In this document: positions 17,981-26,859 of the stretch, one piece after another
Layout: each line of letters starts with the position of its first letter
How positions within the stretch are numbered: position 1 is the first letter of the stretch
Source of the DNA: Kiloniella sp. EL199
Lineage (GTDB): Bacteria > Pseudomonadota > Alphaproteobacteria > Kiloniellales > Kiloniellaceae
Reading direction: 5' to 3'
NCBI RefSeq assembly: GCF_900313065.1
Contig: NZ_OMPU01000010.1
Span: 744,001 to 808,000, forward strand
DNA length: 64,000 nucleotides
The notes under the pieces: generated by a model
The model's input: only the letters and a program-made list of their open reading frames with translations
What the model was told of the DNA's origin: nothing
The model's database searches: none
Translations under genes and position numbers: made by a program

Positions 17981-18373
17981 ATGACTTATATCACGATGGG
18001 CGAACGTATCGAGGCAGCACGTAAGAGTAAGGGGTTGAGCGCATCCCAGCTTGCGCGCCGTGTCGGTGTTAAAGTCTCGACCATGAATAATTGGGAAAGT
18101 GATCGTTCAGAGCCTCGTGCCAACAAACTTGTCGCGTTGGCCGGTGTCTTGAGCGTGAATATGATTTGGTTGCTGGAAGGATCCGAAGACAATACCAGCC
18201 TGCCACCGAATGTTGAAGTTATTGAAACTGCTGATCTACAGAGCAAGATTACTCGTCTGCAGTCCATGCACGAACGTATGGTGCAGCTTCTTTTTGAAAT
18301 TTCCAGCGAAGTAAACCGTGTCCAGCGTGGCATCAAAGATGATCAGGCCGAGCAGGACGCTGCCCAGCTGTAA
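17981..18373 (+). CDS. XRE-family transcriptional regulator
   Basis: A 130-aa protein with an N-terminal helix-turn-helix of the XRE/Cro type (residues about 6-66: MGERIEAARKSKGLSASQLA, RVGVKVSTMNNWESDRSEP, LAGVLSVNMIWLLEG) and a C-terminal coiled-coil-like helix that probably dimerises. No catalytic or ligand domain. It is a single gene behind the inverted repeat at 17864. Confidence 0.85.
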   Translation: MTYITMGERIEAARKSKGLSASQLARRVGVKVSTMNNWESDRSEPRANKLVALAGVLSVNMIWLLEGSEDNTSLPPNVEVIETADLQSKITRLQSMHERMVQLLFEISSEVNRVQRGIKDDQAEQDAAQL

Positions 18374-18477
18374 TCTTGAGTTTTTTGAATTCAGCCTGTC
18401 GCCTGAGTTAAATTATTATCAGAGTTAAATTTATAAAAGTGGATTGGTTTGTTTCAAAGGGTTTCTTAGGTGTTTGA

Positions 18478-19059
18478 TTAAAAATGCTTTCTGATTTTCT
18501 GGATAAAACGATCCACTTTTTCCTTGCTCAGGCTTTCGCTATCGTAAAGGGAAAGCATCTGAAAACGACATTTGGGTGCACAGGTGCCACGGATTGCGGT
18601 TTTAAGGACACGTCGAACCGGTTGACGCAAAATCAACAGATCAACCCATCTGGGGGAACCAAGCGTTGTAACGACTTTCATCTCGACCAGATTGTCGAGC
18701 CTGGGCAAAATAGCTTTGTTGTCATCGGCGTGATCATAGGCATGCCCCGGCGCCCACACCCGGTCGAACCAGCCCTTTAGTATAGCAGGGAAACTAAACC
18801 ACCAGGTCGGAAAGATCAGAACAAGGCTTTGTGTTTCTTTGAGTTGCCGGATGTCTTTTTCCATAGCACTGCTGTCAAAGCTTTCTGTAAAATAGCTCTG
18901 CCGTTCGGCATCGGTGAGTGCAGGCGCAAAGTTCTCTGCATAGAGATCCTTTACCGTGATTTCATAGCCCTTAGTCTTTAAATGCGCGATTGTCTCCTTC
19001 GCAAGATGTTTGCATAAACTGTCTTCCAGCGGATGCGCAATAACAACGAGACATTTCAC
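18478..19059 (-). CDS. Flavodoxin-fold NAD(P)H quinone oxidoreductase
   Basis: The 193-aa protein has the Flavodoxin_2 fold: CLVVIAHPLEDSLCKHLA at the FMN phosphate site, the KDLYAENFAPALT segment, and VLIFPTWWFSFPAILKGWFDRVW, which is the family hallmark. Enzymes of this group (KefF/MdaB/NQO-like) use FMN or FAD to reduce quinones by two electrons. The gene is monocistronic. Substrate not determinable. Confidence 0.88.
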   Translation of the reverse strand: MKCLVVIAHPLEDSLCKHLAKETIAHLKTKGYEITVKDLYAENFAPALTDAERQSYFTESFDSSAMEKDIRQLKETQSLVLIFPTWWFSFPAILKGWFDRVWAPGHAYDHADDNKAILPRLDNLVEMKVVTTLGSPRWVDLLILRQPVRRVLKTAIRGTCAPKCRFQMLSLYDSESLSKEKVDRFIQKIRKHF

Positions 19060-19125
19060 GGTATTTTCCTTGCGTAATAAGTTATTTTGATTTGGTATCT
19101 ATGAAACACAATAAAACTTTGAGCA

Positions 19126-19566
19126 ATGAATTTAAACATGTCGATATTCTCGATCTCTTTATCAGATGGCGCAGTAGTTCATTATGATGAACCCTGTGTG
19201 TTGGGCACTATCAAGATAGATGATTTTTCGGAGAGTATTTATGCACCACTAGCATATTGGAATGTCAATGATTATCGAAAGCAGTGGAGAGAAGCATGCC
19301 AAGATCTATTAAGTGGCTGCGAAAAGACGGCTTTGATTACGTCTATGAAAGATTCTGACAATGCAAATTTTCTTGTGACATGGCCTATGTATCGGGCGGA
19401 AAACAAGGTTTATATTCAAAATCAGATATTGTTTCTTGATGAAGTATCGTTTGATGAAAATAATATTTCGAACAGCATTTCAGAGCGAGAAGCCGAGGCT
19501 GAAGACGGTGAGCCAATTTCTGAATGGTCAGTCTCTGTTGAAGCCATAGAGAGTTTTGTCGGGTAA
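19126..19566 (+). CDS. CdiI-type contact-dependent inhibition immunity protein
   Basis: The 146-aa protein resembles the immunity protein of the Enterobacter cloacae CDI system in order of conserved blocks: APLAYWNVNDYRKQWREA, the KTALITSM strand, a TW-x-x-Y-x-x-x-x-K-VYIQNQILFL block and the C-terminal GEPISEW motif followed by a short helix. Such proteins bind and neutralise a cognate CdiA toxin domain. No cdiA, cdiB or other large toxin gene is near, so it is an orphan immunity gene. Two further small A+T-rich genes follow in the same direction. ATG at 19138 is an alternative start. The match is from memory of the family. Confidence 0.65.
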   Translation: MNLNMSIFSISLSDGAVVHYDEPCVLGTIKIDDFSESIYAPLAYWNVNDYRKQWREACQDLLSGCEKTALITSMKDSDNANFLVTWPMYRAENKVYIQNQILFLDEVSFDENNISNSISEREAEAEDGEPISEWSVSVEAIESFVG

Positions 19567-19625
19567 TTAGGAAGAAGAATAAGCTTGAGCCTAATATTGG
19601 AACTTAAAGGTTTAGAGAAAAATTA

Positions 19626-19991
19626 ATGTCAGCAGAGATAGTTGGGTACAGTTTTGATGATGTGCCATCGGATGGTTTTTTCTACCACGAGACGAAAAAA
19701 ATAGTGGAAATTTATTTCGAAGATAATGGTAATCAGGTTGTCGCAGAGTGGGATACTAGGCAATATCCTTGTAAACTTGTCATTGAAAAATGGACAGATG
19801 CATTGGGACGGCTGGACGGTGTTCAGAAAAGTATGTTTCATGCGCTTTCTTACCATATAGGGGCCGTTGGACTGCTTTTGCATGCCGAGTACAAAAACGA
19901 CAGATTAGAATTACATATAAACACTACCGATGATAGATACGTTACTTGGGTATTCATTTCACCTGAAATACGTGTTGAATTATTGGATTAA
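19626..19991 (+). CDS. Hypothetical protein, 121 aa, in orphan immunity cluster
   Basis: An acidic 121-aa protein rich in aromatic residues and beta-strand-like stretches, with no signal peptide. I do not recognise the family. Its small size, acidity, A+T-rich sequence and position 59 nt behind the CdiI-like gene fit an additional immunity-type protein, but that is inference from context. Confidence 0.55.
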   Translation: MSAEIVGYSFDDVPSDGFFYHETKKIVEIYFEDNGNQVVAEWDTRQYPCKLVIEKWTDALGRLDGVQKSMFHALSYHIGAVGLLLHAEYKNDRLELHINTTDDRYVTWVFISPEIRVELLD

Positions 19992-20082
19992 TTTTCTCTC
20001 TTGATTGTACCTATTTAGCTACCTTTTTTAGGATTAAAGGCCTTTGTTGATACGCTTAGCGCTATGTGATTTAGAAGTAATA

Positions 20083-20670
20083 ATGGCGACTGATGGTCCC
20101 TATCACTGGATTAAACCAGAAGAAATTTCCGGTATAGATGAGAAAGAAGTATTCTCAAAAAATAAAACAAAATGGTTTAAGGCATGGGATGGATGTGTCG
20201 AAGATGATTTCGCCGACACTGTGCTAGCAGATTATTATAATGACTGTGTGAGTCTGCGGACAATAAAGCTTGATAAAGGACAGTGTATTCCTCGTGAACT
20301 TGATATCACTGGGATAGATTTTATTAAGGTTGCCATATATTTAATTTGCAATCTTGGCTCGAACTATGCGGCGTGCGTATTTACGAGTAATAAAAAACTT
20401 GTTGATGAAGAAAGTGCGCAGCCGTGCTTGGCATTGATGGTTGATGCGTTTGAAAAGTCAGAACCTTTTGTGAAAGATATTTTGAGAGACTTTATTCTTG
20501 AAGTGTTTAAATATGGTCCTCTTTGGTCTGCTGTTGGTTCAAAAGGGGGCTTTTATCAAGTTCTTAATCTTGAACAAAATCTGTTTTTAGAAAGAATTTT
20601 CAAAGAGGGATATATAACTCTTAGTAATGTTGATGGCCGACTTTTTGCTGATGGTCGTCGCCTAATTTAA
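20083..20670 (+). CDS. Hypothetical protein, 195 aa, in orphan immunity cluster
   Basis: An unrecognised soluble, acidic protein of about 195 aa, containing IKLDKGQCIPRELDITG and a central hydrophobic helix (FIKVAIYLICNLG). ATG at 20083 is preferred; a TTG 13 codons upstream keeps the frame but has no better ribosome-binding site. It shares orientation and low G+C with the two genes before it and ends just before a strong terminator, suggesting the three form one transcription unit. Confidence 0.5.
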   Translation: MATDGPYHWIKPEEISGIDEKEVFSKNKTKWFKAWDGCVEDDFADTVLADYYNDCVSLRTIKLDKGQCIPRELDITGIDFIKVAIYLICNLGSNYAACVFTSNKKLVDEESAQPCLALMVDAFEKSEPFVKDILRDFILEVFKYGPLWSAVGSKGGFYQVLNLEQNLFLERIFKEGYITLSNVDGRLFADGRRLI

Positions 20671-20699
20671 AAGCATATTAAAAACTCTCCTGGATAAAC

Positions 20700-20740
20700 A
20701 AAACAGGCCCATCAGTCATAGCTCCTTATGGGCCTGTTTT
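20700..20740. terminator. Bidirectional rho-independent terminator
   Basis: AAAACAGGCCCAT (20700-20712) pairs perfectly with ATGGGCCTGTTTT (20728-20740) over a 15-nt loop. The flanking A and T runs make it work in both directions, serving the rightward genes ending at 20670 and the leftward gene ending at 20753. Confidence 0.9.
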
Positions 20741-20752
20741 ATCAAAACTCTT

Positions 20753-21400
20753 CTAATCCGCGGCAAAGCAGTAGAACAGGCCAGAACCACCGGTTTTTGT
20801 CAGATCACTTTGGCTGCAACCGCGACTGTCATGGGCGGCGTTCCAGGATGTGTTGCCGCCGCCGTGTCGGTCGTGGTGGCCGACGGTGGCGGCACCTTCG
20901 CTGGAGCTGGTCCAGTTGCTACATGTGTGATCATTTTTATCCCTTGGGAAATAGGCAGTGCCGTCTGACATGGCCCCGGTGAGGATATCGTGCTGGTTTG
21001 GTTTGTCGCCGCGTCCGTTAACACGATTGCCATTTTCATCGACAGCGGTACGCATGACGATGTTGGGGTTCAGGTGGAGTTGGTCGACGTCGCTGGCAAT
21101 GAGAACACCATTGGCATTATACCAAGGACCGAGGCCAATCCGATCCCGTGGGGAGACACCGCGTTTGCCTTCTTCCTGTGTGCCGAGATAGGCCCGCCAT
21201 GTTCGCCCCTTTGACCCCGCAGCTTCGGCAAGCTTGGCACAGTGGGCATCCGCGCCTTCCAGTCCACCAAGATTACCGCCTTGGCCGGAACCAACAGATG
21301 TCACGAAAAAGCCCATAGGGTGATCTTCGGCTGCCATTGCCTGTGGTATCACCATCAGAAAAAGCGTTCCGGCGACGGCAAAGGTTTTTGATATTGTCAT
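20753..21400 (-). CDS. Secreted lectin-like (C-type lectin fold) protein
   Basis: The 215-aa protein has a signal peptide (cleavage near AMAAED) and a mature domain with the pattern of bacterial lectin/endostatin-like secreted proteins: FFVTSVGSGQGGNLGGLEGA, ADAHCAKLAEAAG, TWRAYLGT, RDRIGLGPWYNANGVLIA, DILTGAMSDGTA, CSNWTSSSEG and a C-terminal SGLFYCFA. Six or so cysteines would form disulfides outside the cytoplasm. A carbohydrate- or surface-binding role is likely but ligand unknown. It is expressed alone, ending at the terminator at 20700. Confidence 0.75.
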   Translation of the reverse strand: MTISKTFAVAGTLFLMVIPQAMAAEDHPMGFFVTSVGSGQGGNLGGLEGADAHCAKLAEAAGSKGRTWRAYLGTQEEGKRGVSPRDRIGLGPWYNANGVLIASDVDQLHLNPNIVMRTAVDENGNRVNGRGDKPNQHDILTGAMSDGTAYFPRDKNDHTCSNWTSSSEGAATVGHHDRHGGGNTSWNAAHDSRGCSQSDLTKTGGSGLFYCFAAD

Positions 21401-21600
21401 GATATGAATATCTCCGTTTATATGTTTAAACGATGAGGCTCAAAACGTTGGCGTAAAAATTGAAATAGGCGTGTCATTTTCTTGGTATTGAGTATGGCCG
21501 GTAAATCAGACACGAGGCCAGTCACGGGATATGATTTGCCTTCACTTTTATGAGAGCAGGTCCAAATGAGGATAACCCGGAAAAAAACTCATAACGAAAA

Positions 21601-21653
21601 GCCCTCATAATACATCTACCATATATCGCAGGGGAGGCAGAAGGTATGAGGGC
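21601..21653 (-). terminator. Putative terminator behind the class V aminotransferase-fold gene
   Basis: GCCCTCATA (21601-21609) pairs with TATGAGGGC (21645-21653) over a 35-nt loop; on the minus strand the stem is followed by TTTTC. The long loop makes it a weaker candidate than the others. Confidence 0.5.
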
Positions 21654-21683
21654 GTTTTGTTTTCGGCCGGATGCCGTAAAGCG

Positions 21684-22946
21684 TTAAACGTTCGTCACGA
21701 TGCTTTCAATCGAATCAAGGATTGTCTCTACTTCTTCTGCGGTGTTGTAATGGGCGATGCCAATACGCAAGATACCTTCGTCCATTGGGATGCCCAGACT
21801 TTCAACAACACCAATGGCGTAGTTATGGCCACTCCAGACGAAGATATTTTCTTCACTTAAAGCCTTTGCCAGAGGATCTGGTTTTACTTTGTTGTGGCGG
21901 ATAGACACGGTGGGTACACGCGACTTCATCTGGTTATGTGCTGTAGGGCCAAAGATTTCCACACCATCAATTTTTTGCAAACCTTCGATCAACTGACTGG
22001 TCAGGTTTTCTTCGTATTCTATTGCGGCGTTAAAGGCCGTGGTCATTTGCGCACGGCGGGACCCGGTCTGGCCCAGTTCGCCGCCCAGCCACGCGTAATA
22101 ATCTATGGCGGCGGTCAGGCCAGCTAATAGTTCTATGGCCGGAGTGCCTGTTTCATACTTGGTAGCCAATGTTTCCGGTACGCAACGGCATTTATAGGCG
22201 TGCATTTTCTCAAGCAGAGATCGTTTGCCCCAGAGAACCCCGATATGAGGACCAAAGAATTTATAGGGTGAACAGATCAGGAAGTCACAGCCCAGATCCT
22301 TGACGTCAATCTGGTGATGCGGGGCCAGTTGAACCGCATCAACATAAACCAGCACATCTGATTTATGAGCTTCAGCAATAATCGATTTAACGTCGTTGAT
22401 GGCCCCGGTCAGATTGCTGGCGTAGTTCAGGGCCAACAGTTTTGTTTTGTCGGTGATCAGGCTTTTGATATGTTCCGGCTCAATTTTCCAGCTCGCCTTG
22501 TCGAAATCGGCCCACTTGATCACCAGATCCAGATCTTGCGCAATCTCTAACCATGCGGCAACGTTGCCTTCGTGATCCATGCGGGTAACGATGATTTCAT
22601 CCCCCGGTTTGAAGTCACGACAGATACTCCGCGACATGTGCATGGTTAGCGTTGTCATGGTTGCGCCGATAATGATTTCGCCGGGATCATCGGTTCCCAT
22701 GAAATCGGCCATGGCGAGATGGCAATCATCAACGACCTTTTCTGCGGCAATCGATGTTGGAAAGTATCCGCCAAGATTGGCATTGGCGTTAAGAAAACAG
22801 TCCGAGACAGCTTCAATCACGCACGATGTTACCTGTGTTCCGGCGGGATTATCCAGATAAATTCGTCTTTGTTCCGTGCCGTTTATGCGATCTGTCAGGG
22901 ACAGGGAAGGGAATTGCGCGCGGACGCTTTGAATCGGGAAGGCCAT
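21684..22946 (-). CDS. Cysteine desulfurase-like class V aminotransferase-fold protein
   Basis: The 420-aa PLP enzyme fits the cysteine desulfurase-like subfamily: the RIYLDNPAGTQV start, the VTRMDHEGNVAAW block with the PLP-stacking His, VDAVQLAPHHQIDV with the PLP-binding Asp, and the Schiff-base Lys in SPYKFFGPHIGVLWG. These proteins differ from IscS/SufS and mostly have unknown physiological substrates. No Fe-S assembly gene is adjacent, arguing against a housekeeping role. The LuxR regulator lies 67 nt upstream in the same direction, so the two may be co-transcribed. Confidence 0.85.
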   Translation of the reverse strand: MAFPIQSVRAQFPSLSLTDRINGTEQRRIYLDNPAGTQVTSCVIEAVSDCFLNANANLGGYFPTSIAAEKVVDDCHLAMADFMGTDDPGEIIIGATMTTLTMHMSRSICRDFKPGDEIIVTRMDHEGNVAAWLEIAQDLDLVIKWADFDKASWKIEPEHIKSLITDKTKLLALNYASNLTGAINDVKSIIAEAHKSDVLVYVDAVQLAPHHQIDVKDLGCDFLICSPYKFFGPHIGVLWGKRSLLEKMHAYKCRCVPETLATKYETGTPAIELLAGLTAAIDYYAWLGGELGQTGSRRAQMTTAFNAAIEYEENLTSQLIEGLQKIDGVEIFGPTAHNQMKSRVPTVSIRHNKVKPDPLAKALSEENIFVWSGHNYAIGVVESLGIPMDEGILRIGIAHYNTAEEVETILDSIESIVTNV

Positions 22947-23012
22947 ATTCTAATCCTCGAAAAACTACTTTGTTCTGCAAGAATTGTTGTCAGGACTATG
23001 GGGGACAGACAA

Positions 23013-23918
23013 TCATCCCAAAGGATGAGTTTGAACTTTTTGATGCGAGAAAACGGTCAGCTTTTTATTAGCTGTCTGAGAAACAAACGCAAAAAGCTCT
23101 GCTTGTGATGAAATGCCGAGCTTGTGATAGAGGTTCTTGCGGTGTGTTTTTACTGTTGGTAGGGCGATGCCAAGATGAAGACCAATTGCTTCTGATCTAT
23201 GGCCAGAGAGGATCAAATCCATAATGCTCTTTTCACGTGGGGTTAAGGAATCAAGCGCTGGTAAGGGGGGATGATGATGGGGAATCTGGTACAAGCCAAA
23301 GATTTCGCAGTGTTTTTTGATGGCACTGACGATAACAGGTACCAGTTCTTGTGCCTGTTCAAGCAAGGGAGCATTTTTATCCGTGTGATCGATCTTTTGT
23401 GACAGGGAAATTTCGATGACATCATCACCGGGCAGGGGAACAGCCAGCATCAATTCCTGCATACCCATGGGCCAGCCATCTGTGACATAGCCGATTTCTT
23501 CCATTTGATCGGGGCGCATCTTGTAATCAGCAGATGCTTGGTTTTTTTCTGAATAAGAGCTTGATGAGGTTTTTCGGGACAGGGCCTCCATCGTATGCAG
23601 GCCGGGTTTCAGGCCTTCACGACAGGCGTAGTAAAAGGGGTTGATCTGCCAGGTGCTTTGCAGGAAATTTTGCAAACCCTCCCGGTACCCTAGCGGGCTT
23701 AAACCGTCATAGAGAACCTGTGGGCGCCGTTCTTTTTCATATTGAAAGATCACGCAGAATTCGTGGGAAATCACGTGTTTTAACTGTTCTGCGATCCAGG
23801 GAAAAAAGTCGCTATTGCCGATGTTGTTAATTAGGCCGCTGATCCAAAGAGAGGTATTGAAATGGGCATAGTCATGGTTACTTTTAAAGCCTGTTGATTG
23901 TACGATTTCACTTGTCAT
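23013..23918 (-). CDS. LuxR-family transcriptional regulator
   Basis: The 301-aa protein ends in a LuxR-type helix-turn-helix (about residues 222-280: LTPREKSIMDLILSGHRS, HLGIALPTVKTHRKNLYHKL). The N-terminal 200 residues look like a GAF/PAS-like sensor without autoinducer-domain hallmarks. It is divergent from the DmpA-type peptidase at 24160 and upstream of the class V aminotransferase-fold gene, so either may be its target. Confidence 0.85.
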   Translation of the reverse strand: MTSEIVQSTGFKSNHDYAHFNTSLWISGLINNIGNSDFFPWIAEQLKHVISHEFCVIFQYEKERRPQVLYDGLSPLGYREGLQNFLQSTWQINPFYYACREGLKPGLHTMEALSRKTSSSSYSEKNQASADYKMRPDQMEEIGYVTDGWPMGMQELMLAVPLPGDDVIEISLSQKIDHTDKNAPLLEQAQELVPVIVSAIKKHCEIFGLYQIPHHHPPLPALDSLTPREKSIMDLILSGHRSEAIGLHLGIALPTVKTHRKNLYHKLGISSQAELFAFVSQTANKKLTVFSHQKVQTHPLG

Positions 23919-24159
23919 CCAAAACCTCCCTGACCTGTAATCTGATTTGAGTGTTGTTGAATTATGGGGCTTTGTTTGCCAAGAAGTATATCAAGATCTG
24001 CATAGCTGTCTAATTAGGTGGGGTTAATTTTATACAATATCATGTGTTGTTAGAATAAATGATATTGTTAAAAAGGGGGAAAGTTGCGTGAGGTCTGGTT
24101 TCCGACGATACTACAAGGCAAGAGTTCTTGATGCCTAATTGAACAACTGAAAGTTTGCC

Positions 24160-25287
24160 ATGTCTGATATTTCCTTTGACAGCAAGAAGATGACGCCTGC
24201 GGGGAAGATGAGGGTGGCGGGCCTTGGCTTGCAGTTTCCCGGTGAAACGGGGCAGCACAATTCTATTACAGATGTCAGCGGAGTTAGTGTTGGCTATGCA
24301 ACCCTGATCGAAGGGCAAGGGGCCTTACAGGTTGGCAAAGGTCCTGTAAGGACAGGTGTTACGGCTATTTTACCCCGCCCAAAATCAGAGATATGTACGC
24401 CCGTTTTTGCGGGATGTTTTTCCTTTAACGGAAATGGTGAGCTGACGTCTTCTCATTACCTGGAAGAGGTTGGTTTGCTAACCTTGCCGATTACCATAAC
24501 CAACACCCACGCCTGTGGTTTGACCCGAGATGCGACCCTGCGCTGGGCCAGTCAGGTTTACCCTGTTGAGTTTCTGGATAGTTTTGGCTTGCCTGTCGCT
24601 GCTGAAACCTATGACGGTTTTTTAAATGATATCAACGGCTTTCATGTCACCAATGAACATGTGTTCGAGGCAATCGAAACCGCAATATCCGGCCCGATTG
24701 AAGAAGGGAGTGTCGGTGGCGGGACGGGTATGAAGAGCTTTGGTTTCAAAGCTGGGTCAGGTACAGCTTCGCGTCGGGTGAACTATGCCGGGCAGGATTA
24801 CACTGTTGGCACCTTTGTACAATCCAACTTTGGAAACCGGGATGATTTGACTGTTCTGGGGCATTCCATTGGCAAAGAGTTGTCTGAACCCAGAATGATT
24901 GAAAAGACTGCTAATCCTGAACTGAGTTCTATTATCGGTATTGTAGCGACAGATGCACCGTTGCTTCCCCATCAACTCAAGCGTTTGGCGCGTCGCGCCG
25001 CTTTGGGAATGGGAAAAACCGGCGGGATCGGGGCGCATGGGTCAGGTGATATCTTTCTTGCCTTTTCAACCGCTAATGGCGATGCCTTGGCAGAGACAAA
25101 ATCAGCCATTCAAAACGCCGCCTTTATTCCAGACGATGATCTGGATTTTCTGTTCGAAGCTGTTATCCGCTCGACTGAAGAAGCGATAATTAACTCAATG
25201 GTCGCCAATGAAGACATGGAGGGACGAGATGGAAATTTTGTTCCGGCACTGCCGCATTCTGTGTTGAGGAAATTGGTCAAAGATTAA
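24160..25287 (+). CDS. P1 (DmpA) family aminopeptidase
   Basis: The 375-aa protein matches the DmpA/BapA N-terminal nucleophile hydrolases: NSITDVSGVSVGYATL near the start, VRTGVTAILPR, NTHACGLTRDATLRWA, EGSVGGGTGMKSFGFK and the highly conserved VATDAPLLPHQLKRLARRA. These enzymes cleave themselves before a Ser that becomes the nucleophile and hydrolyse D- or beta-amino acid peptides and amides. Here the corresponding position is Ser-Ser (residues about 256-257, ELSSIIGIVATDAP) rather than the Gly-Ser of DmpA. No signal peptide, so cytoplasmic. Neighbours give no transporter. Confidence 0.85.
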   Translation: MSDISFDSKKMTPAGKMRVAGLGLQFPGETGQHNSITDVSGVSVGYATLIEGQGALQVGKGPVRTGVTAILPRPKSEICTPVFAGCFSFNGNGELTSSHYLEEVGLLTLPITITNTHACGLTRDATLRWASQVYPVEFLDSFGLPVAAETYDGFLNDINGFHVTNEHVFEAIETAISGPIEEGSVGGGTGMKSFGFKAGSGTASRRVNYAGQDYTVGTFVQSNFGNRDDLTVLGHSIGKELSEPRMIEKTANPELSSIIGIVATDAPLLPHQLKRLARRAALGMGKTGGIGAHGSGDIFLAFSTANGDALAETKSAIQNAAFIPDDDLDFLFEAVIRSTEEAIINSMVANEDMEGRDGNFVPALPHSVLRKLVKD

Positions 25288-25293
25288 GAATAA

Positions 25294-25689
25294 TTAGCCG
25301 TTTTGCTCTTCAGGAAGTTCTTGCAGCATTTTTCTGGCGAGTTTAGCCCATTCATCAAGTAAAGCTTTTGCCATGATTACTTTGCCCATATTTTCTGGTG
25401 AGGGAGAAGGGATATCCTGGGCAACAAGCCCTTCGACAATGGCGCGTACCTGAAGCGGGCTTATCTGAACCCGAAAGTGGTCAGTATTTTGACAGTCAAT
25501 ATCCTGATCGGATTTATCCAGTGGTGTGCCATGCACAATATTACGGATAGTCAATGCCAGTTCAGGGTTGTGTTTACGCAAAAGTTCAAAGGTGAACATC
25601 AGGCTTCCACGGCTGAAAACATCGGGGGCATTGTTTGAATAGAGGGTGGTGTTGTCTGGCGAAGCAGTCGAAGAAAATTTTAATGACAT
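25294..25689 (-). CDS. Hypothetical protein, 131 aa
   Basis: A soluble 131-aa protein without recognised domain; the second half is helical (GKVIMAKALLDEWAKLARKM). It is convergent with the DmpA-type peptidase with 6 nt between the stops. Normal composition supports a real gene; function unknown. Confidence 0.55.
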   Translation of the reverse strand: MSLKFSSTASPDNTTLYSNNAPDVFSRGSLMFTFELLRKHNPELALTIRNIVHGTPLDKSDQDIDCQNTDHFRVQISPLQVRAIVEGLVAQDIPSPSPENMGKVIMAKALLDEWAKLARKMLQELPEEQNG

Positions 25690-25881
25690 TTGTTTATTTT
25701 CCTCGCTATCCAGTCTAAATTGTTATGTTCTTAATCTCTATCTTCTCTTTTCAGTTATAAGCATAGTCAGAAAGTGTTAAAGAGAACTCAATTCTTGTTT
25801 TAAGAAGTCTTAAAATCAGTTTAAAAATTTTATGTGTAGTACCAATATCGACCAACACAGGCCAACATGAGGAAAACAATC

Positions 25882-26397
25882 ATGGTGCTTCTGAAAATAT
25901 TTACAGGCCTTTTAGCAGGTGTTTGCCTTGTCGTGTTGGTGGGGATGGCTTTTATTGGACGTGATCGTGGTCTTGAAGTTGCCTTTGGTTCAATTGAAGA
26001 AAAACAAATTGATTTTGCAATTCTGGAACTGGCTGCGACACCAAACCAGTTCCTGCTCTGCCCTAAAGATTTTTGCCAGGCATCAGCCCATCAAGAAAGT
26101 CCGGTTTATAAGACGCCCGTCGATGAACTAAGGGCTGAGTGGCTGGCTTTTATCAAAAAACGGCCGCGTATAGAGGCGTCTCTGGAATTGGGAACTGTGG
26201 AGGGGGAAAATCTGCAATACGATTTTATTCAAAGAACGGAATGGATGCGATATCCCGATAGCATTACGATCCGCTTTATTCCGCTTGGCCCAACCACCTC
26301 GACCCTGGCAATTTATAGCCGTTCCCACTATGGGAAAAGCGATTTTGGAGTGAATGAACAGCGGATCACAAACTGGCTTTCCCAGATGTCAGATTGA
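25882..26397 (+). CDS. DUF1499 family protein
   Basis: The protein of about 171 aa begins with one membrane helix or uncleaved signal (ILKIFTGLLAGVCLVVLVGM region) and carries the DUF1499 pattern NQFLLCPKDFCQASAHQ followed by SPVYKTPVDELRAEW and a C-terminal SRSHYGKSDFGVNEQRI. The function of the family is unknown. ATG at 25882 has GAGGAAA at a normal distance; ATG at 25867 is an in-frame alternative. Single gene. Confidence 0.8.
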   Translation: MVLLKIFTGLLAGVCLVVLVGMAFIGRDRGLEVAFGSIEEKQIDFAILELAATPNQFLLCPKDFCQASAHQESPVYKTPVDELRAEWLAFIKKRPRIEASLELGTVEGENLQYDFIQRTEWMRYPDSITIRFIPLGPTTSTLAIYSRSHYGKSDFGVNEQRITNWLSQMSD

Positions 26398-26504
26398 TTT
26401 TCGATCTATTTGGAACGAGGAGAGATTCATCATTGGCTGTTAAGTCTATTTTAAAGTCTTTCTGAAATACTGAAACTTCTAAACGAGGGTGTGCTCCTTG
26501 GTGA

Positions 26505-26797
26505 TTTGCTCGCAAGATTACGAGGCCTTATGAGAACCGCGGTTTTACATATGCGGCTCAGACCACAAAGGCTTGGGATTGGCAAAATAATAAGGAAGAC
26601 CACGATGATATTTTTAAAACCATTAATTTCTCTACTGTTGAATTTAAACCCGATTTTTGTGGGCACAAAAACAGAGTTCCCTTGTGCTATTCCTGTGAAA
26701 GCGCGCCGTAGGGAAAAAAATAAATTGGGTCAAAGAAGAAAATAAATTAATCACAAGTTTTCTTGAATGGGCCCAGTTTGATCAGGAATCAGGGTAG
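26505..26797 (+). pseudogene. Possible gene remnant with stop codons and a frame change
   Basis: Between two leftward/rightward genes, one plus-strand frame is open from 26505 to TAG at 26709 and reads like protein (YENRGFTYAAQTTKAWDWQ, STVEFKPDFCGHKN), and a second frame from 26711 to TAG at 26795 continues in the same style (KINWVKEENKLITSFLEWA). The join lies at a run of seven A. No start codon or family is recognised, so this may be chance. Confidence 0.25.
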
Positions 26798-26859
26798 TTG
26801 ATCTTGCTGTTTTTCATTTCTATTTGGTCATCTATAAAAGAAATAACATTCGCAGGATT

